Under the pieces are notes generated by a model. That model saw only the letters and a list, made by a program, of their open reading frames with translations, was not told where the DNA came from and did no database searches. A program made the translations under genes and the position numbers. A DNA stretch of 64,000 bases, from the NCBI GenBank assembly GCA_002841625.1, contig PHAG01000003.1:124001-188000 (forward strand). The letters are read 5' to 3'. The stretch is from Firmicutes bacterium HGW-Firmicutes-1. GTDB lineage: Bacteria > Bacillota > Clostridia > Lachnospirales > Vallitaleaceae. Positions 1-9,433 of this stretch are shown here, piece after piece; the first letter of the stretch is position 1, and each line of letters opens with the position of its first letter.

Positions 1-99
1 TTGTTTGATCATGGTGATGTATCTGCTGAAGATTTGGCAAAAGACTTTACTACTGCTTTAACAATAAAGGTTGCAGATGGCGAAGTGACATACGAGTAA
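1..99 (+). CDS. 3' end of an unidentified protein (partial)
   Basis: An open frame enters from the left edge and runs 32 codons to TAA at 97-99. The visible tail contains AEDLAKDFTTALTIK and ends in VTYE. That is too little to assign a family. It ends 39 bases before the GTG of the lipoprotein gene on the same strand, so the two may share a transcript. The start lies outside the window. Confidence 0.55.
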   Translation: MFDHGDVSAEDLAKDFTTALTIKVADGEVTYE

Positions 100-138
100 A
101 TATAAGTGAATCAATTTACCAATGAGGAGGATTGTTTA

Positions 139-996
139 GTGAAAAAAATAACAGTACTATTTCTTTGCACACTTTTGATATTCATGTTAACCTCTTGTGG
201 TCTTAAGGATTTATTAGAAGAAAAGGATAAAGACAAAGAAGCTAGCTTGGATCTTGGTGGAAACTCTAGCGACGATGAAGATGAAGGCCCTGGTGATGGC
301 GACGAAGAGGAAGATGAAGAAGATAAAGATAAAGATGAAAATGATGACAAGGATAAGAACGAAACTTCTGGCCAACATGCAATCTATTGCAATGACACTG
401 TTACCGTTACTGACAAAACGAGTGGATTTGAAACCAAATACACACTTGTTCTATTTGCCACAAATGAAGATGGACTAGAAGGTACCTATCACGGTAATAT
501 ATCCTTAAATTATGGATTAGATGCATCTCAAATAAGCGGTCTTACTGATGCTCCTATCCAAGGATTAGGTGGTTTTAGCGTTTCTCTACAAGCTCAAGAT
601 GTTGAATTTGATGTAGTAAACTTAGATTTAGATAAATATGCAAATTACGGTACTGATGCTACTGGCGATGCCAAAGTAGTACCCTTAATCAATGGCACAT
701 CGATGGCATTGATAACAGCTAACATGAGTGGCTCCGGTCAACTAGGGATTGAAATAACCGGTAAAACCGATGCAAATGGTGGTACGATTACTGCAACTCA
801 ACCCAATGTATCAGCCGATGGCTCTGGCCCATTGGTAATAAAAATGTATATGAAAGATGGATTAGTTACAATTCAAATTCCTTCATTACAAAAAGCAATG
901 GATTACCAATCCTTTGATGCAATATTGACCAGTAGCTCTGATATTATTAGTCAAGCTGAAGAACAAGCAAATGAAGCTTTTAATGGTGAGGAGTAA
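139..996 (+). CDS. Putative lipoprotein with a long acidic linker
   Basis: Function is not recognised. The likely start is GTG at 139, eight bases after AATGAGGAGG; an upstream in-frame GTG at 106 has no comparable site. The protein then begins VKKITVLFLCTLLIFMLTSC, a signal peptide ending in a lipobox (LTSC), so it is probably a lipid-anchored surface protein of 285 residues. After the anchor comes a region of roughly 50 residues made almost entirely of Asp, Glu and Lys, a probable disordered spacer or cation-binding stretch. The C-terminal 200 residues look like a beta-rich folded domain with no motif I can name. A terminator follows at 1064-1100. Confidence 0.8.
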   Translation: MKKITVLFLCTLLIFMLTSCGLKDLLEEKDKDKEASLDLGGNSSDDEDEGPGDGDEEEDEEDKDKDENDDKDKNETSGQHAIYCNDTVTVTDKTSGFETKYTLVLFATNEDGLEGTYHGNISLNYGLDASQISGLTDAPIQGLGGFSVSLQAQDVEFDVVNLDLDKYANYGTDATGDAKVVPLINGTSMALITANMSGSGQLGIEITGKTDANGGTITATQPNVSADGSGPLVIKMYMKDGLVTIQIPSLQKAMDYQSFDAILTSSSDIISQAEEQANEAFNGEE

Positions 997-1063
997 ATTC
1001 TTTAAGCTAACTACTCAAATGACCGATTAAGATAGCCACAGAAAAAAGCCGCAAATACCAAGT

Positions 1064-1100
1064 AAAAAGAAGGCCCACCATATTTGTGAGCCTTCTTTTT
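1064..1100. terminator. Bidirectional intrinsic terminator between convergent genes
   Basis: AAAAAGAAGGC (1064-1074) pairs perfectly with GCCTTCTTTTT (1090-1100). Inner CAC/GTG pairing extends the stem across one mismatch. A-runs and T-runs flank both sides, so it can serve the lipoprotein gene on plus and the activase gene on minus. The activase stop codon lies inside the right arm. Confidence 0.85.
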
Positions 1101-4100
1101 ATGCTTGTACTCTTTGCGTTGTTTCTTCGAGATTTGTTTCATCTAAATTTATTTCTTCGAGATTTGTTTCTTTAATAACTGGTGGTAATACTGCTTCTTT
1201 AATGATATTCTTTTTCTCTAAATTTGAAAATGCTACAGATAACATTAGCTTTATCCTATTTAATTGATTAACCTCACTTGCACCTGGATCATAATCTATC
1301 GCAACAATATTAGCATATGAATATTGCTTTCTTATTGGTTTAATCATTGACTTCCCAACAACATGATTCGGTAAACAAGCAAAGGGTTGAACACAGACGA
1401 TATTTTCCACACCATGTTTTACAAGCTCTACCATTTCACCAGTAAGAAACCATCCTTCACCTGTTTGATTTCCTAAAGATATTAACTCTTGCGCATGTTT
1501 TGCTTTCTCTTCAATTGTTGTCGGTGCATTAAAATGCTTGCTCGATTTGAGAGCTTTTTTTGCAGGGCTTCTGTAAAGCTCTGCAATTTTAATAAATAAA
1601 TTTGAATATACCCAAGTTTTTTTCTTACCATTTAGCTTTTCATATTTAAACTTTGCATTATATGCACTATACAAGAAAAAGTCCAACAAATCCGGCACAC
1701 ATACCTCAACGCCTTCAGCTTCTAGTACTTTAACGAGTTCATTGTTGCCAGTAGGATGATACTTAACAAGAATCTCTCCAACAATACCTACTTTAGGTTT
1801 AATAATATTCAATCTCTCCAGGTTATCAAATTCTTTAACAATAGCTTTCAAATTTTTCTTAAATTCAAATATGTTCCCATTTTTTAAATTTGCAATAGCC
1901 TTTTGTAGCCATTTTTTATGAAGTGCTTCTGTTGCCCCAACTATTTTTTCATAAGGTCGAGTAGCTTGAGTTACTCTCAGAAAAAGATCTCCATAGATGG
2001 TTGCAAGTGCAGCAGAATGAATCAGCTTTAAGTCAATCGTAAATCCAGGATTAGATTCAAGACCTGAGGCATTCACCGACACAACTGGTACAGTATCTAT
2101 TCCAGCATCCTTCATTGCCTTTCTAATAAAGCCAATGTAATTTGATGCTCTACAACCTCCACCTGTTTGACTAATGAAAACAGATGTATTATTCAAATCA
2201 TACTCTCCTGATTTTAATGCCTTCATTATTTGTCCAACTACTAAAATTGATGGGTAACAAGCATCATTATTTACATATTTCAAGCCTTCATCAATTGCAC
2301 CTGTGTCCACATCAGGTAGAATAACAACATGATATCCTTCCTTTTTGAAGGCAGCTTCATATAAATCAAAATGAATTGGTGACATTTGAGGTGCAATAAT
2401 TGTATGCGTTTCTTTATGCAGTTTCGTAAATATGAGCTTATCAGATTCAATTTCTAACTTCTTCGGAATAACTGCTCTTTTAATTCGTTCATCCATTGCA
2501 GCCTTTAAAGAACGCATCCTAATTCGAATCGCACCCAAATTATTCCCTTCATCTATTTTAATTAGGGTAAATATTTTACCATGTCGATGTAATATTTCAT
2601 GAACCTGATCGCTTGTAACAGCATCAACTCCACAGCCAAAGGAAGTTAATTGAACTAGCTCTAACAGGTCATTATTTCCGACAACCTCAGCAGCAGCATA
2701 GAGTCTTGTATGATACGCCCATTGATCAAGAACCCTTAACGGTCTTATGGCATCATTTAAATGTGCAACTGAATCCTCTGTAAGAACGGCCATACCCAAA
2801 GTAGTAATAATGTTTGTAAGCCCATGATTGATTTCCGGATCAATATGGTAAGGTCTTCCTGCTAAAACAATTCCTTTTTTCCCTGTTTGTTTGAGATATT
2901 CAAGGACTTCCTCACCCTTTAATGCTAAGTCAAGATTAAATGCCTGCTTTTCCTGCCATGCAGCTTTTGCGGCATCAAAAATTTCCGTCTTACTAATCCC
3001 TAAATCTTTGAATTCTTCATATAGTCTCTGCGCTAAACGTTCATCCTCATCCATAGGTAAAAATGGATTCATAAATAAGATATCTGAATGCTCCACTTCA
3101 TCAACATTATGCTTAATTGTTTCCGGATAGGAGGTGACAATTGGACAATTATAACTATTGTCAGCCCCTTCCTTTTCTTTTACTTCATATGGAATACAAG
3201 GATAGAAAATAAACTTAACGCCACGTTTGATCAAATGTATAATATGACCATGAACAATCTTTGCAGGATAACAAGCAGACTCGGAAGGAATCGTTTCAAT
3301 ACCTTCTTCATATATCTTTTTATTAGATGTAGGAGAAAGCTCAACTCTATATCCTAATCGAGTAAAAAATGTATACCAATAAGGATAGTTTTCAAATAGA
3401 TTTAATACTCTCGGAATGCCCACAACTCCTCTAGGCGCTTCGCTTTCTTTTAAAGGCTTATATTTAAAAAGACGTTTATATTTATAATCATATAGATTAG
3501 GCAAATCCTTATTTGTAATTTCTTCTCCGGCACCTTTTTCACAACGATTACCGGATACAAACCTACTTCCATCAGAAAATTGATTCACTGTTAACAAGCA
3601 ATGATTTCCACATAATTCACAACGCTCCATAACTACATTAAAGTCAAATTTTCCTAGTGTATCTACTTCTAATAATGTAGTTTTATAACCTTCCTCATAA
3701 CGCTCCATTGCAATAATGGCAGCGCCAAACGCACCCATTATACCTGCAATATTCGGTCTTACTACTTCTCTTTCTGATATGATTTCAAAAGCACGCAAAA
3801 CAGCGTCATTATAAAAGGTACCCCCTTGAACAATGATTTTTTCTCCCATTAGCTTAGGATCTCTTATTTTAATAACCTTTTGAACTGCATTTTTTATTAC
3901 GGAATAAGAAAGACCTGCAGAAATATCACCTACGGTAGCTCCTTCTTTTTGTGCTTGTTTTACTCTTGAATTCATAAAAACAGTACATCTAGAACCAAGG
4001 TCAACTGGATTTTCTGAAGTTAGAGCTGCTTGAGCAAAATCTTTTATATCCAATTTAAGAGAATGCGCAAAAGTTTCTAAGAAGGAACCACAGCCTGAAG

Positions 4101-5451
4101 AACATGCTTCATTGAGCATGATATCGTCAATAATTCCATCCTTAATTCTTAGGCACTTCATATCCTGACCACCAATATCCAAAATAAAGTCAACACCCGG
4201 CAAGAAAAATTCTGCTGATTTATAATGGGCTATCGTTTCAATTTCTCCAATATCTATTTTAAGTGCTGCTTTAATAAGCGCTTCGCCATAACCTGTAACA
4301 GTTGAATTTAATATTTTGACTCCACGTGGAAGCTTACTATAAATATCCTTAATAATTCCTACAATTAATTCCAACGGCTTACCTTCATTACTTCCATAAT
4401 GAGAATACAAAAGCTCTCCATCTTCGCTAATTAAGGCAATCTTTGTTGTGGTTGAACCTGCATCAACACCAAGATAACAGCCCCCTTTGTAGGAAGCTAG
4501 CTCCCTAGTCTTCACAACATTTTTTTTGTGTCTAGTCATAAATGCGTTATATTCATTGTCATCTTCAAACAGTTTAGGTAGTCTGTTCACCTCATGATTA
4601 GACGCTGTTTTCAGAACTTCTGCTTTGTGTAATACCTCAACAAATGGAATAGGCTCTTCCGTCATTGATTCCAGTGCAGCACCAACAGCAACAAACAGTT
4701 GAGAATGCTCAGGAACAATCGTCTGTTCTTCTGTAAGCTTAAGTGTTTCAACAAAACGAACTCTAAGCTCAGATAAAAAGTATAAAGGACCTCCTAAAAA
4801 GGCAACATGTCCTCTTATCGGCTTTCCACAAGCTAATCCACTAATTGTTTGATTTACCACAGCTTGAAATATGGAAGCAGCTATGTCTTCCTTTGAAGCC
4901 CCTTCGTTAAGAAGTGGCTGCACATCTGTCTTTGCAAAAACACCACAACGTGCAGCTATTGGATAAATTTGTTTGTGATTTCTTGCCATTTCATTAAGTC
5001 CCATAGCATCTGTTTGCAGCAATGCTGCCATTTGATCAATAAAGGCTCCTGTACCACCTGCACAGGTACCATTCATTCTTTGATCAATTGAAGACTTCTC
5101 AAAATAAGTAATCTTTGCATCTTCTCCACCCAATTCAATGGCTACATCTGTTATTGGAATTCTCTTTTCGATTGTTTTTGCACACGAAATAACCTCCTGA
5201 ACAAAGGGTATCTCTAACCATTTTGCTACAGAAATTCCACCTGATCCCGTTACGGTTATTGTAATTAAACTATTTGGAAATAGTAAATAAGTTTCTTTAA
5301 TGATTGATAATACTGTTTCGCGAATATCAGAATAATGCCTTTCATATTTGCTGTGTAACAGTTTACCGTCTATATTCAATGCAACAATTTTTACAGTTGT
5401 AGATCCAACATCTACACCTAAATGTATGAGTTCTTTCATAATTTTGCGCAA
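1099..5451 (-). CDS. Acyl-CoA dehydratase activase-like giant protein (tandem BadF/BadG ATPase domains plus DUF2229)
   Basis: At 1450 residues this matches the long activase-related proteins of Clostridia. Two ASKHA ATPase domains of the BadF/BadG/HgdC family are visible: GVDVGSTT near residue 12 with CAGGTGAF near 130, and GVDAGSTTT near 328 with CSSGCGSF at 450-457. The family's activators hold a [4Fe-4S] cluster at a dimer interface and use ATP to push an electron into 2-hydroxyacyl-CoA dehydratases. A further Cys group lies at 611, 614, 618 and 637, followed by a DUF2229-type region from about 677. The start is TTG at 5451, 12 bases from AGGAGGG; the ATG at 5439 would be 24 bases away. 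No dehydratase subunit genes are adjacent, so the partner is unknown. Confidence 0.88.
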   Translation of the reverse strand: MRKIMKELIHLGVDVGSTTVKIVALNIDGKLLHSKYERHYSDIRETVLSIIKETYLLFPNSLITITVTGSGGISVAKWLEIPFVQEVISCAKTIEKRIPITDVAIELGGEDAKITYFEKSSIDQRMNGTCAGGTGAFIDQMAALLQTDAMGLNEMARNHKQIYPIAARCGVFAKTDVQPLLNEGASKEDIAASIFQAVVNQTISGLACGKPIRGHVAFLGGPLYFLSELRVRFVETLKLTEEQTIVPEHSQLFVAVGAALESMTEEPIPFVEVLHKAEVLKTASNHEVNRLPKLFEDDNEYNAFMTRHKKNVVKTRELASYKGGCYLGVDAGSTTTKIALISEDGELLYSHYGSNEGKPLELIVGIIKDIYSKLPRGVKILNSTVTGYGEALIKAALKIDIGEIETIAHYKSAEFFLPGVDFILDIGGQDMKCLRIKDGIIDDIMLNEACSSGCGSFLETFAHSLKLDIKDFAQAALTSENPVDLGSRCTVFMNSRVKQAQKEGATVGDISAGLSYSVIKNAVQKVIKIRDPKLMGEKIIVQGGTFYNDAVLRAFEIISEREVVRPNIAGIMGAFGAAIIAMERYEEGYKTTLLEVDTLGKFDFNVVMERCELCGNHCLLTVNQFSDGSRFVSGNRCEKGAGEEITNKDLPNLYDYKYKRLFKYKPLKESEAPRGVVGIPRVLNLFENYPYWYTFFTRLGYRVELSPTSNKKIYEEGIETIPSESACYPAKIVHGHIIHLIKRGVKFIFYPCIPYEVKEKEGADNSYNCPIVTSYPETIKHNVDEVEHSDILFMNPFLPMDEDERLAQRLYEEFKDLGISKTEIFDAAKAAWQEKQAFNLDLALKGEEVLEYLKQTGKKGIVLAGRPYHIDPEINHGLTNIITTLGMAVLTEDSVAHLNDAIRPLRVLDQWAYHTRLYAAAEVVGNNDLLELVQLTSFGCGVDAVTSDQVHEILHRHGKIFTLIKIDEGNNLGAIRIRMRSLKAAMDERIKRAVIPKKLEIESDKLIFTKLHKETHTIIAPQMSPIHFDLYEAAFKKEGYHVVILPDVDTGAIDEGLKYVNNDACYPSILVVGQIMKALKSGEYDLNNTSVFISQTGGGCRASNYIGFIRKAMKDAGIDTVPVVSVNASGLESNPGFTIDLKLIHSAALATIYGDLFLRVTQATRPYEKIVGATEALHKKWLQKAIANLKNGNIFEFKKNLKAIVKEFDNLERLNIIKPKVGIVGEILVKYHPTGNNELVKVLEAEGVEVCVPDLLDFFLYSAYNAKFKYEKLNGKKKTWVYSNLFIKIAELYRSPAKKALKSSKHFNAPTTIEEKAKHAQELISLGNQTGEGWFLTGEMVELVKHGVENIVCVQPFACLPNHVVGKSMIKPIRKQYSYANIVAIDYDPGASEVNQLNRIKLMLSVAFSNLEKKNIIKEAVLPPVIKETNLEEINLDETNLEETTQRVQA

Positions 5452-5493
5452 AAAAAGCGCTTCCCTCCTAAATCCATGATGTCAAGGATACTC

Positions 5494-5552
5494 GACTTTT
5501 ACGTTTGTAAAAGTCTCGTAACCGAATGGAAGTTTCAGTTTCCGTTCGGTTA
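5494..5552. repeat. Palindromic repeat family 3, copy in the activase leader
   Basis: Two adjacent hairpins: GACTTTTAC/GTAAAAGTC (5494-5502 and 5507-5515), then TAACCGAA/TTCGGTTA (5519-5526 and 5545-5552). The second hairpin and its flanks (CGTAACCGAATG, GGTTAAAT) match the repeat downstream of glnA at 52402-52432. It lies between the predicted activase promoter and its start codon. Confidence 0.6.
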
Positions 5553-5592
5553 AATTAAGCGTCATTGTTCAGTCGTTAAAATTCTATTTCTT

Positions 5593-5621
5593 ATCATACT
5601 ACTTTGAACTATACTCGTCAA
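5593..5621 (-). promoter_or_regulatory. Sigma-A type promoter for the activase gene
   Basis: On the minus strand, TTGACG (5616-5621) and TATGAT (5593-5598) are separated by exactly 17 bases. This leaves a leader of about 135 bases containing the family 3 hairpins. Confidence 0.65.
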
Positions 5622-5691
5622 TCAACAACATTTACAAATTTGTCATATTATTGTAAAGTTTTCAGCACAATATGTCAAGTTTTCCGGACAA

Positions 5692-6282
5692 TTAACTTGT
5701 AAGATATTCTTTCGAAACAGCCTTGTCCATAATTTCAACAACATAATTCCATAGTTCCTGAGAACCTTCCTTCGTATGTTCATTTCTCTTTTCCACTTGC
5801 GTTCTTGATATTCCATGATGAATCCAAGCTTTCCCTTCACTCATATAATTCAAGATAATTGGTTGAACACGGTCTAGTGCTGCTGAAAACTTAGCTTCGT
5901 TCGTCTCTCTCTCTTCAAATTCATCCCAAAGGGCTCTCATTTCTAGCGCTTGATCCTTTGGTAAAAGGTTGAAAATTCTCTCAGCCGCTTTAACTTCTCT
6001 ACTATACTTATCTTCATTTCCTATTTCGTCATACGCATAAGTATCCCCAGCATCAATTTCTACTAAATCGTGAATAATTACCATCTTTATTACTTTTAAT
6101 ACATCTATTTCCTTATTTGAATGCTCCGACAAAATAAAAGCCATCAAGGCCAAATGCCAAGAGTGCTCCGAATCATTTTCTCTTCTAGAACCATCTACTA
6201 AATAGGACTGTCTTATTATACTTTTTAACCGATCTACCTCAATAATAAATTCTATTTGTTTCTCAAATCTCTCTGTCATCAT
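5692..6282 (-). CDS. HD domain phosphohydrolase, HDDC2/YfbR-like
   Basis: A 196-residue single-domain HD protein. The metal-binding signature is visible as His in SEHSWHL (about residues 38-44), the HD pair in IIHDLVEIDAGD, and a later conserved Asp. This pattern and the length match the HDDC2/YfbR group, whose characterised members are 5'-deoxynucleotidases acting on dNMPs. The substrate here is inferred from family only. The first of two adjacent ATGs (6282) follows GGAG by seven bases. It begins 14 bases after the zinc-ribbon gene ends on the same strand, so the two are probably co-transcribed. Confidence 0.82.
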   Translation of the reverse strand: MMTERFEKQIEFIIEVDRLKSIIRQSYLVDGSRRENDSEHSWHLALMAFILSEHSNKEIDVLKVIKMVIIHDLVEIDAGDTYAYDEIGNEDKYSREVKAAERIFNLLPKDQALEMRALWDEFEERETNEAKFSAALDRVQPIILNYMSEGKAWIHHGISRTQVEKRNEHTKEGSQELWNYVVEIMDKAVSKEYLTS

Positions 6283-6296
6283 TATAGTCTCCTATC

Positions 6297-6821
6297 TTAT
6301 CCTTTAAATTTAACACCACAATTTTTACAATATTCTGCATTCAACTCATTCTTAACACTGCAAAAGGTGCATTTCAATCCATCTCCAAATAATTCACCAC
6401 ATATCTCGCAATATTTAATTGGTTTCGTATGAATCGTTCTACAAACCTCACATTTATTTGAGTTATTTTTTTTGATTAGAATAGGGGTTACTGTCTGCTC
6501 ATACGTATTCTTAATATTCTTGTAGTGAGAATAATTTTTTTCATCTTCCTTAGACATTCTTTCAAATGACTCTTTTGTTCTATTATGTTTCATGATAGAG
6601 CCTTCCGTATCTAATTTCCTAGCTGCTCTTTGATGAAGGAGCTCCGAAATCGTATCTTCACCATTTTCATCCGCATGTTTCCTGCCGCCCTTTTGAATCG
6701 CTGCATAAATTAGAGATCCAATTATAATTGCTATCCCAACAAAAAACAAAGGTGTAAATAAAATAGCAAAGCCAGTGATCAGCCCAATTGAAGCCTTCTT
6801 TTGATTTCCTAATGTGTTCAT
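6297..6821 (-). CDS. Membrane-anchored protein with C-terminal double zinc ribbon
   Basis: Function not recognised. Of 174 residues, the N-terminus carries one or two hydrophobic segments (about 12-45, including GFAILFTPLFFVGIAIIIG). A charged middle follows. The last 50 residues hold four Cys pairs (CEVC, CEIC, CTFC, CKNC) spaced as two zinc ribbons. Such tails are common on Gram-positive membrane proteins of unknown role. The start at 6821 is preceded by GGGAG. It is the first gene of a probable pair with the HD phosphohydrolase. Confidence 0.75.
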   Translation of the reverse strand: MNTLGNQKKASIGLITGFAILFTPLFFVGIAIIIGSLIYAAIQKGGRKHADENGEDTISELLHQRAARKLDTEGSIMKHNRTKESFERMSKEDEKNYSHYKNIKNTYEQTVTPILIKKNNSNKCEVCRTIHTKPIKYCEICGELFGDGLKCTFCSVKNELNAEYCKNCGVKFKG

Positions 6822-6884
6822 TCAAAATTCACTCCCTATTATTTCTACTAAATTTCTATATATTTATATTATATCATATTTTTT

Positions 6885-6924
6885 AAAAAAGCATCAGTAT
6901 GTTTTATATACAATACTAATGCTT
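6885..6924 (-). terminator. Intrinsic terminator downstream of trpB
   Basis: AAGCATCAGTAT (6889-6900) pairs with ATACTAATGCTT (6913-6924) with one mismatch, and on the minus strand a run of Ts follows. It lies 275 bases beyond the trpB stop because the family 1 element sits in between. Confidence 0.6.
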
Positions 6925-6963
6925 AAGGTTGTCGACAATCTAATTAATTAACAATTAACGAAA

Positions 6964-7112
6964 CAGAGATAAAAGCATTTTTTCTTCTAGATGAATACAA
7001 AAGGCAGTAAGTGTTCATTTTTCGCTAGACCGGCCGAAGGGTAAGGCCAGAAAAATGAACACTTACTGCCAATAAATGATACACCTATCAGAAAAAATGC
7101 TTTTGTCGACAG
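6964..7112. repeat. Palindromic element family 1, copy A1
   Basis: Outer stem AAAAGCATTTTTTCT (6971-6985) with its exact complement at 7090-7104. Inner perfect 20-bp stem 7003-7022 with 7051-7070. The apex contains GGCC boxes. It is bounded by CAGAGAT on the left and GTCGACAG on the right. It is nearly identical to 25140-25289. No open frame is conserved. Confidence 0.9.
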
Positions 7113-7117
7113 TTGGA

Positions 7118-7155
7118 ATCATCAGTATGTATATAAAACATACTGATGATTTTTT
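7118..7155 (+). terminator. Strong hairpin with a T-run on the plus strand
   Basis: A perfect 13-bp stem, ATCATCAGTATGT (7118-7130) with ACATACTGATGAT (7138-7150), followed by TTTTT on plus. No plus-strand gene lies upstream. It shares CATCAGTATG and the ATATA loop, inverted, with the hairpin at 6889-6924. Confidence 0.5.
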
Positions 7156-7198
7156 ATCTAATATAAACTTAAACCTTTAGTATTAAATACCATGTTTT

Positions 7199-8392
7199 CT
7201 ATTTTTGAACTAAACTAATATTGTTGTTTTGAATATATTGTTCAATTGCTTCTACATCTTTATCCCCACGTCCTGAAACATTTAAAATGACAACTTCATC
7301 TTTTGATAAGGTAGGAATAAATTTTAATGCATATGCAATAGCATGTGAGCTTTCGATTGCTGGAATAATACCTTCAACTTGTGACATTAGTAAAAATGCT
7401 TTTACAGCCTCCTCATCGGTTACTGCTTCATATTGAATTCTACCAATATCTTTGTAATGTGCATGCTCTGGCCCAACACCTGGGTAATCCAAACCTGCTG
7501 AAATCGAATATACCGGTTTCACATTTCCATCTTCATCTTGAATCATGATCGTATTCATACCATGAAGAACACCTTCTTTACCAAGTGTCATCGTAGCTGC
7601 ATGCATATCCGTATCTAAACCTTTTCCAGCACCTTCAACACCAATGAGTTTCACCTCAGAATGAGAGATAAATTCTGCAAACAAACCAATTGCATTACTT
7701 CCACCACCTACACATGCTATACAGTAATCTGGAAGACGATTTTCTTTTTCCATTATTTGTTTGATTGCTTCTTCACCGATTATTTTTTGAAATTCTCTTA
7801 CCATCGTTGGGTATGGATGAGGTCCAACTACTGAACCAATTATGTAAAATGTATCATCAATTCTACCTACCCATTGTTCAATTGCTTCATCTACAGCATC
7901 ACTTAAGGTTTGTGTACCTCTTGTTACTGAAGTTACCTTTGCACCAAGAAGCTCCATTCTAAAAACATTTAAACGTTGTCTTTCAGTATCTTCTTTGCCC
8001 ATAAATATTTCGCATTCCATGTTAAACATAGCTGCAGCAGTTGCAGTTGCAACCCCATGTTGTCCAGCACCTGTTTCAGCAATTATTTTCTTTTTTCCCA
8101 TTCTTTTTGCTAATAAAATTTGACCAATTGTGTTGTTAATTTTATGTGCACCCGTATGATTTAAATCTTCGCGCTTTAAATAAATTTTCGCACCACCGAG
8201 GCGCTTCGTTAAATTCTCAGCGTAATAAAGTGTGCTTGGTCTACCAACAAAGTCTTTCATGTAGTACAGATATTCTTTTTTGAACTCCGGATCAGCAATA
8301 GCTTCATTAAAAGCTTGTTCAACCTCATTTAAAGCAGTAACAACAACATCAGGTACATATTGTCCTCCAAATCTTCCAAATTCATGTTTCAT
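7199..8392 (-). CDS. trpB: Tryptophan synthase beta chain
   Basis: A full-length TrpB of 397 residues. It condenses indole with L-serine on PLP to give tryptophan. The PLP lysine lies in HTGAHKINN, the glycine-rich phosphate loop is [10 protein letters not shown], and the serine-binding ETGAGQHG is intact. It is the canonical TrpB1 length rather than the longer TrpB2. No trpA or other trp gene is adjacent, so it may use free indole or an alpha subunit encoded elsewhere. The ATG at 8392 follows GGGAGG. The leader contains a Trp-type T-box, so expression should rise when uncharged tRNA-Trp accumulates. Confidence 0.95.
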   Translation of the reverse strand: MKHEFGRFGGQYVPDVVVTALNEVEQAFNEAIADPEFKKEYLYYMKDFVGRPSTLYYAENLTKRLGGAKIYLKREDLNHTGAHKINNTIGQILLAKRMGKKKIIAETGAGQHGVATATAAAMFNMECEIFMGKEDTERQRLNVFRMELLGAKVTSVTRGTQTLSDAVDEAIEQWVGRIDDTFYIIGSVVGPHPYPTMVREFQKIIGEEAIKQIMEKENRLPDYCIACVGGGSNAIGLFAEFISHSEVKLIGVEGAGKGLDTDMHAATMTLGKEGVLHGMNTIMIQDEDGNVKPVYSISAGLDYPGVGPEHAHYKDIGRIQYEAVTDEEAVKAFLLMSQVEGIIPAIESSHAIAYALKFIPTLSKDEVVILNVSGRGDKDVEAIEQYIQNNNISLVQK

Positions 8393-8463
8393 TGTAAAAT
8401 CCTCCCTTTATTTTATAGTAAGAAAATCGGTGTCCTAGTGTCCTACCGTTTTCTAGGTTCCCA

Positions 8464-8514
8464 GGAAAATCGGCTGTTATTCCAAAACCCTCGTTACATA
8501 TCCGCCGCTTTTCC
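8464..8514. repeat. Hairpin repeat family 2, copy in the trpB leader
   Basis: Left arm GGAAAATCGGC (8464-8474) and right arm GCCGCTTTTCC (8504-8514), with CCCTCGTTAC between them. A partial extra arm pair, AAAATCGGT/ACCGTTTT, lies just upstream (about 8427-8454). Matches copies at 24939, 63004 and 63089. Confidence 0.75.
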
Positions 8515-8523
8515 AATTTGCAA

Positions 8524-8553
8524 TAAAAAAACCCTCACAGAAAGCATATGAGG
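8524..8553 (-). terminator. Second terminator-like hairpin after the T-box
   Basis: On the minus strand CCTCA and TGAGG (8549-8553 and 8533-8537) pair around an 11-base loop and are followed by GTTTTTTT. It lies just past the T-box terminator, so readthrough RNA meets a second possible stop before trpB. Confidence 0.45.
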
Positions 8554-8565
8554 ATTATATTATTT

Positions 8566-8815
8566 AATAAAAAACACACTCCTTCCTTATTGGGACGAAG
8601 TGTGTAACTCGCGGTACCACCCAACTTAAGCCAATAACTAGTAGCTTATCTTGATTAGATATTAAATATCCTATCTCTTAACGCGAGACTTACGATAACA
8701 GCTACTCTAGTTCACTGTACTCCTTAAGAGCCCATTCAGCATTGGTCTTGTATCGAGCTTCCACCACCCTCGAATCGCTATAAACAATCACAATAATGCC
8801 TACTATTTCTATCAT
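8566..8815 (-). ncRNA. T-box riboswitch, Trp specifier
   Basis: On the minus strand the conserved T-box sequence GGGTGGTACCGCGAG occupies 8622-8608. It is followed by a terminator whose arms include ACACACT and AGTGTGT, ending in a T-run. Stem I shows GAGGGTGGTGGAAGC, and the specifier position reads GAA-TGG-GCTC, with TGG at 8734-8732. TGG matches tRNA-Trp and the downstream trpB gene. The 5' boundary is approximate. Confidence 0.92.
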
Positions 8816-8836
8816 CGGATTTAAAATTTATATATT

Positions 8837-9328
8837 TTATTTGTCATGTAATTCATCCCCACAGAAAGGGCAAAATACAATATTCATACTAAACGTTGAA
8901 ATATCCTGATTGCAACTATCACAAAAACGTCCAGAAGCTTCAGTATTACTTGTCTTTAACAAATCATCATCTAGGTTAACAGCACCAAGTCTATGCAGTG
9001 TATCTTTCAAACTAAAAATTGAAATTGGCGTATGCAATAAACCATCAATTCGTTTTCCATTAAAGTCACTCAATTTAACTGTATTGCTTGAAGATAAAAC
9101 GCATTTAGCCGATGGTTGTCCTAACTTAATTTGTTGAATAAGCTCATCACCAGTTGTTTCCTGCATAATATAATTCACAATAATAATATCTGGTCTAAAC
9201 TGTTCAACTTCATATATAGCATCAAATTCATCTGCAATTTCAACTTCGAAGTCTAACTTACTCAACATGTCTCTTAGTATTAAACTCTCAAATTTGGAAT
9301 CGTTTACTAGCAAAGCTTTTTTTTTCAT
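8837..9328 (-). CDS. Atypical receiver-domain protein with C-terminal zinc ribbon
   Basis: Residues 1-115 follow the CheY-like fold pattern (ALLVND, DIIIVNYIM, KCVLSSS, GLLHTPIS). The phospho-acceptor Asp is replaced by Asn52, the acidic pair is Asn9-Asp10, and the conserved Lys is Thr100. Normal phosphorylation is therefore unlikely and this is probably a pseudo-receiver. The tail has two CxxC pairs (Cys136/139 and Cys153/156), a zinc ribbon that may bind protein or nucleic acid. No DNA-binding output domain or neighbouring kinase is present. It ends just upstream of the trpB T-box on the same strand. Confidence 0.78.
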   Translation of the reverse strand: MKKKALLVNDSKFESLILRDMLSKLDFEVEIADEFDAIYEVEQFRPDIIIVNYIMQETTGDELIQQIKLGQPSAKCVLSSSNTVKLSDFNGKRIDGLLHTPISIFSLKDTLHRLGAVNLDDDLLKTSNTEASGRFCDSCNQDISTFSMNIVFCPFCGDELHDK

Positions 9329-9433
9329 GAAACCAACTCCTTGATTTGCATCCCCCTTTTATTATATCATAGAACAAAAAAGATATAAACATGGATAACA
9401 CATGTATTTAAAGTTTCTCCAGATACACTCATA

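Larger units (their letters stand above)
6822..7198. other. Gene-free stretch: terminators plus family 1 palindromic element
   Basis: This 377-base interval holds a minus-strand terminator (6885-6924), a free TTGTCGACAA palindrome (6929-6938), the 149-base family 1 element (6964-7112) and a second strong hairpin (7118-7155). No coding potential is visible. Confidence 0.7.
8393..8836. other. Gene-free trpB leader
   Basis: Reading toward trpB, this 444-base region holds the T-box riboswitch (about 8815-8566), a second terminator-like hairpin (8553-8524) and a family 2 hairpin repeat (8514-8464). No convincing gene is present. Confidence 0.75.

Noticed and set aside
5643-5840. A 65-codon frame overlapping the HD phosphohydrolase
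   Set aside because: Same strand, different frame, inside a clear HD-domain gene, with no ribosome site.
6821-7198. An insertion sequence between trpB and the zinc-ribbon gene
   Set aside because: No transposase frame or target-site duplication can be seen; only the palindromic element is supported.
8360-8551. A 63-codon frame overlapping the start of trpB
   Set aside because: It is made from the family 2 repeat and antisense trpB, and is inconsistent with the T-box leader.
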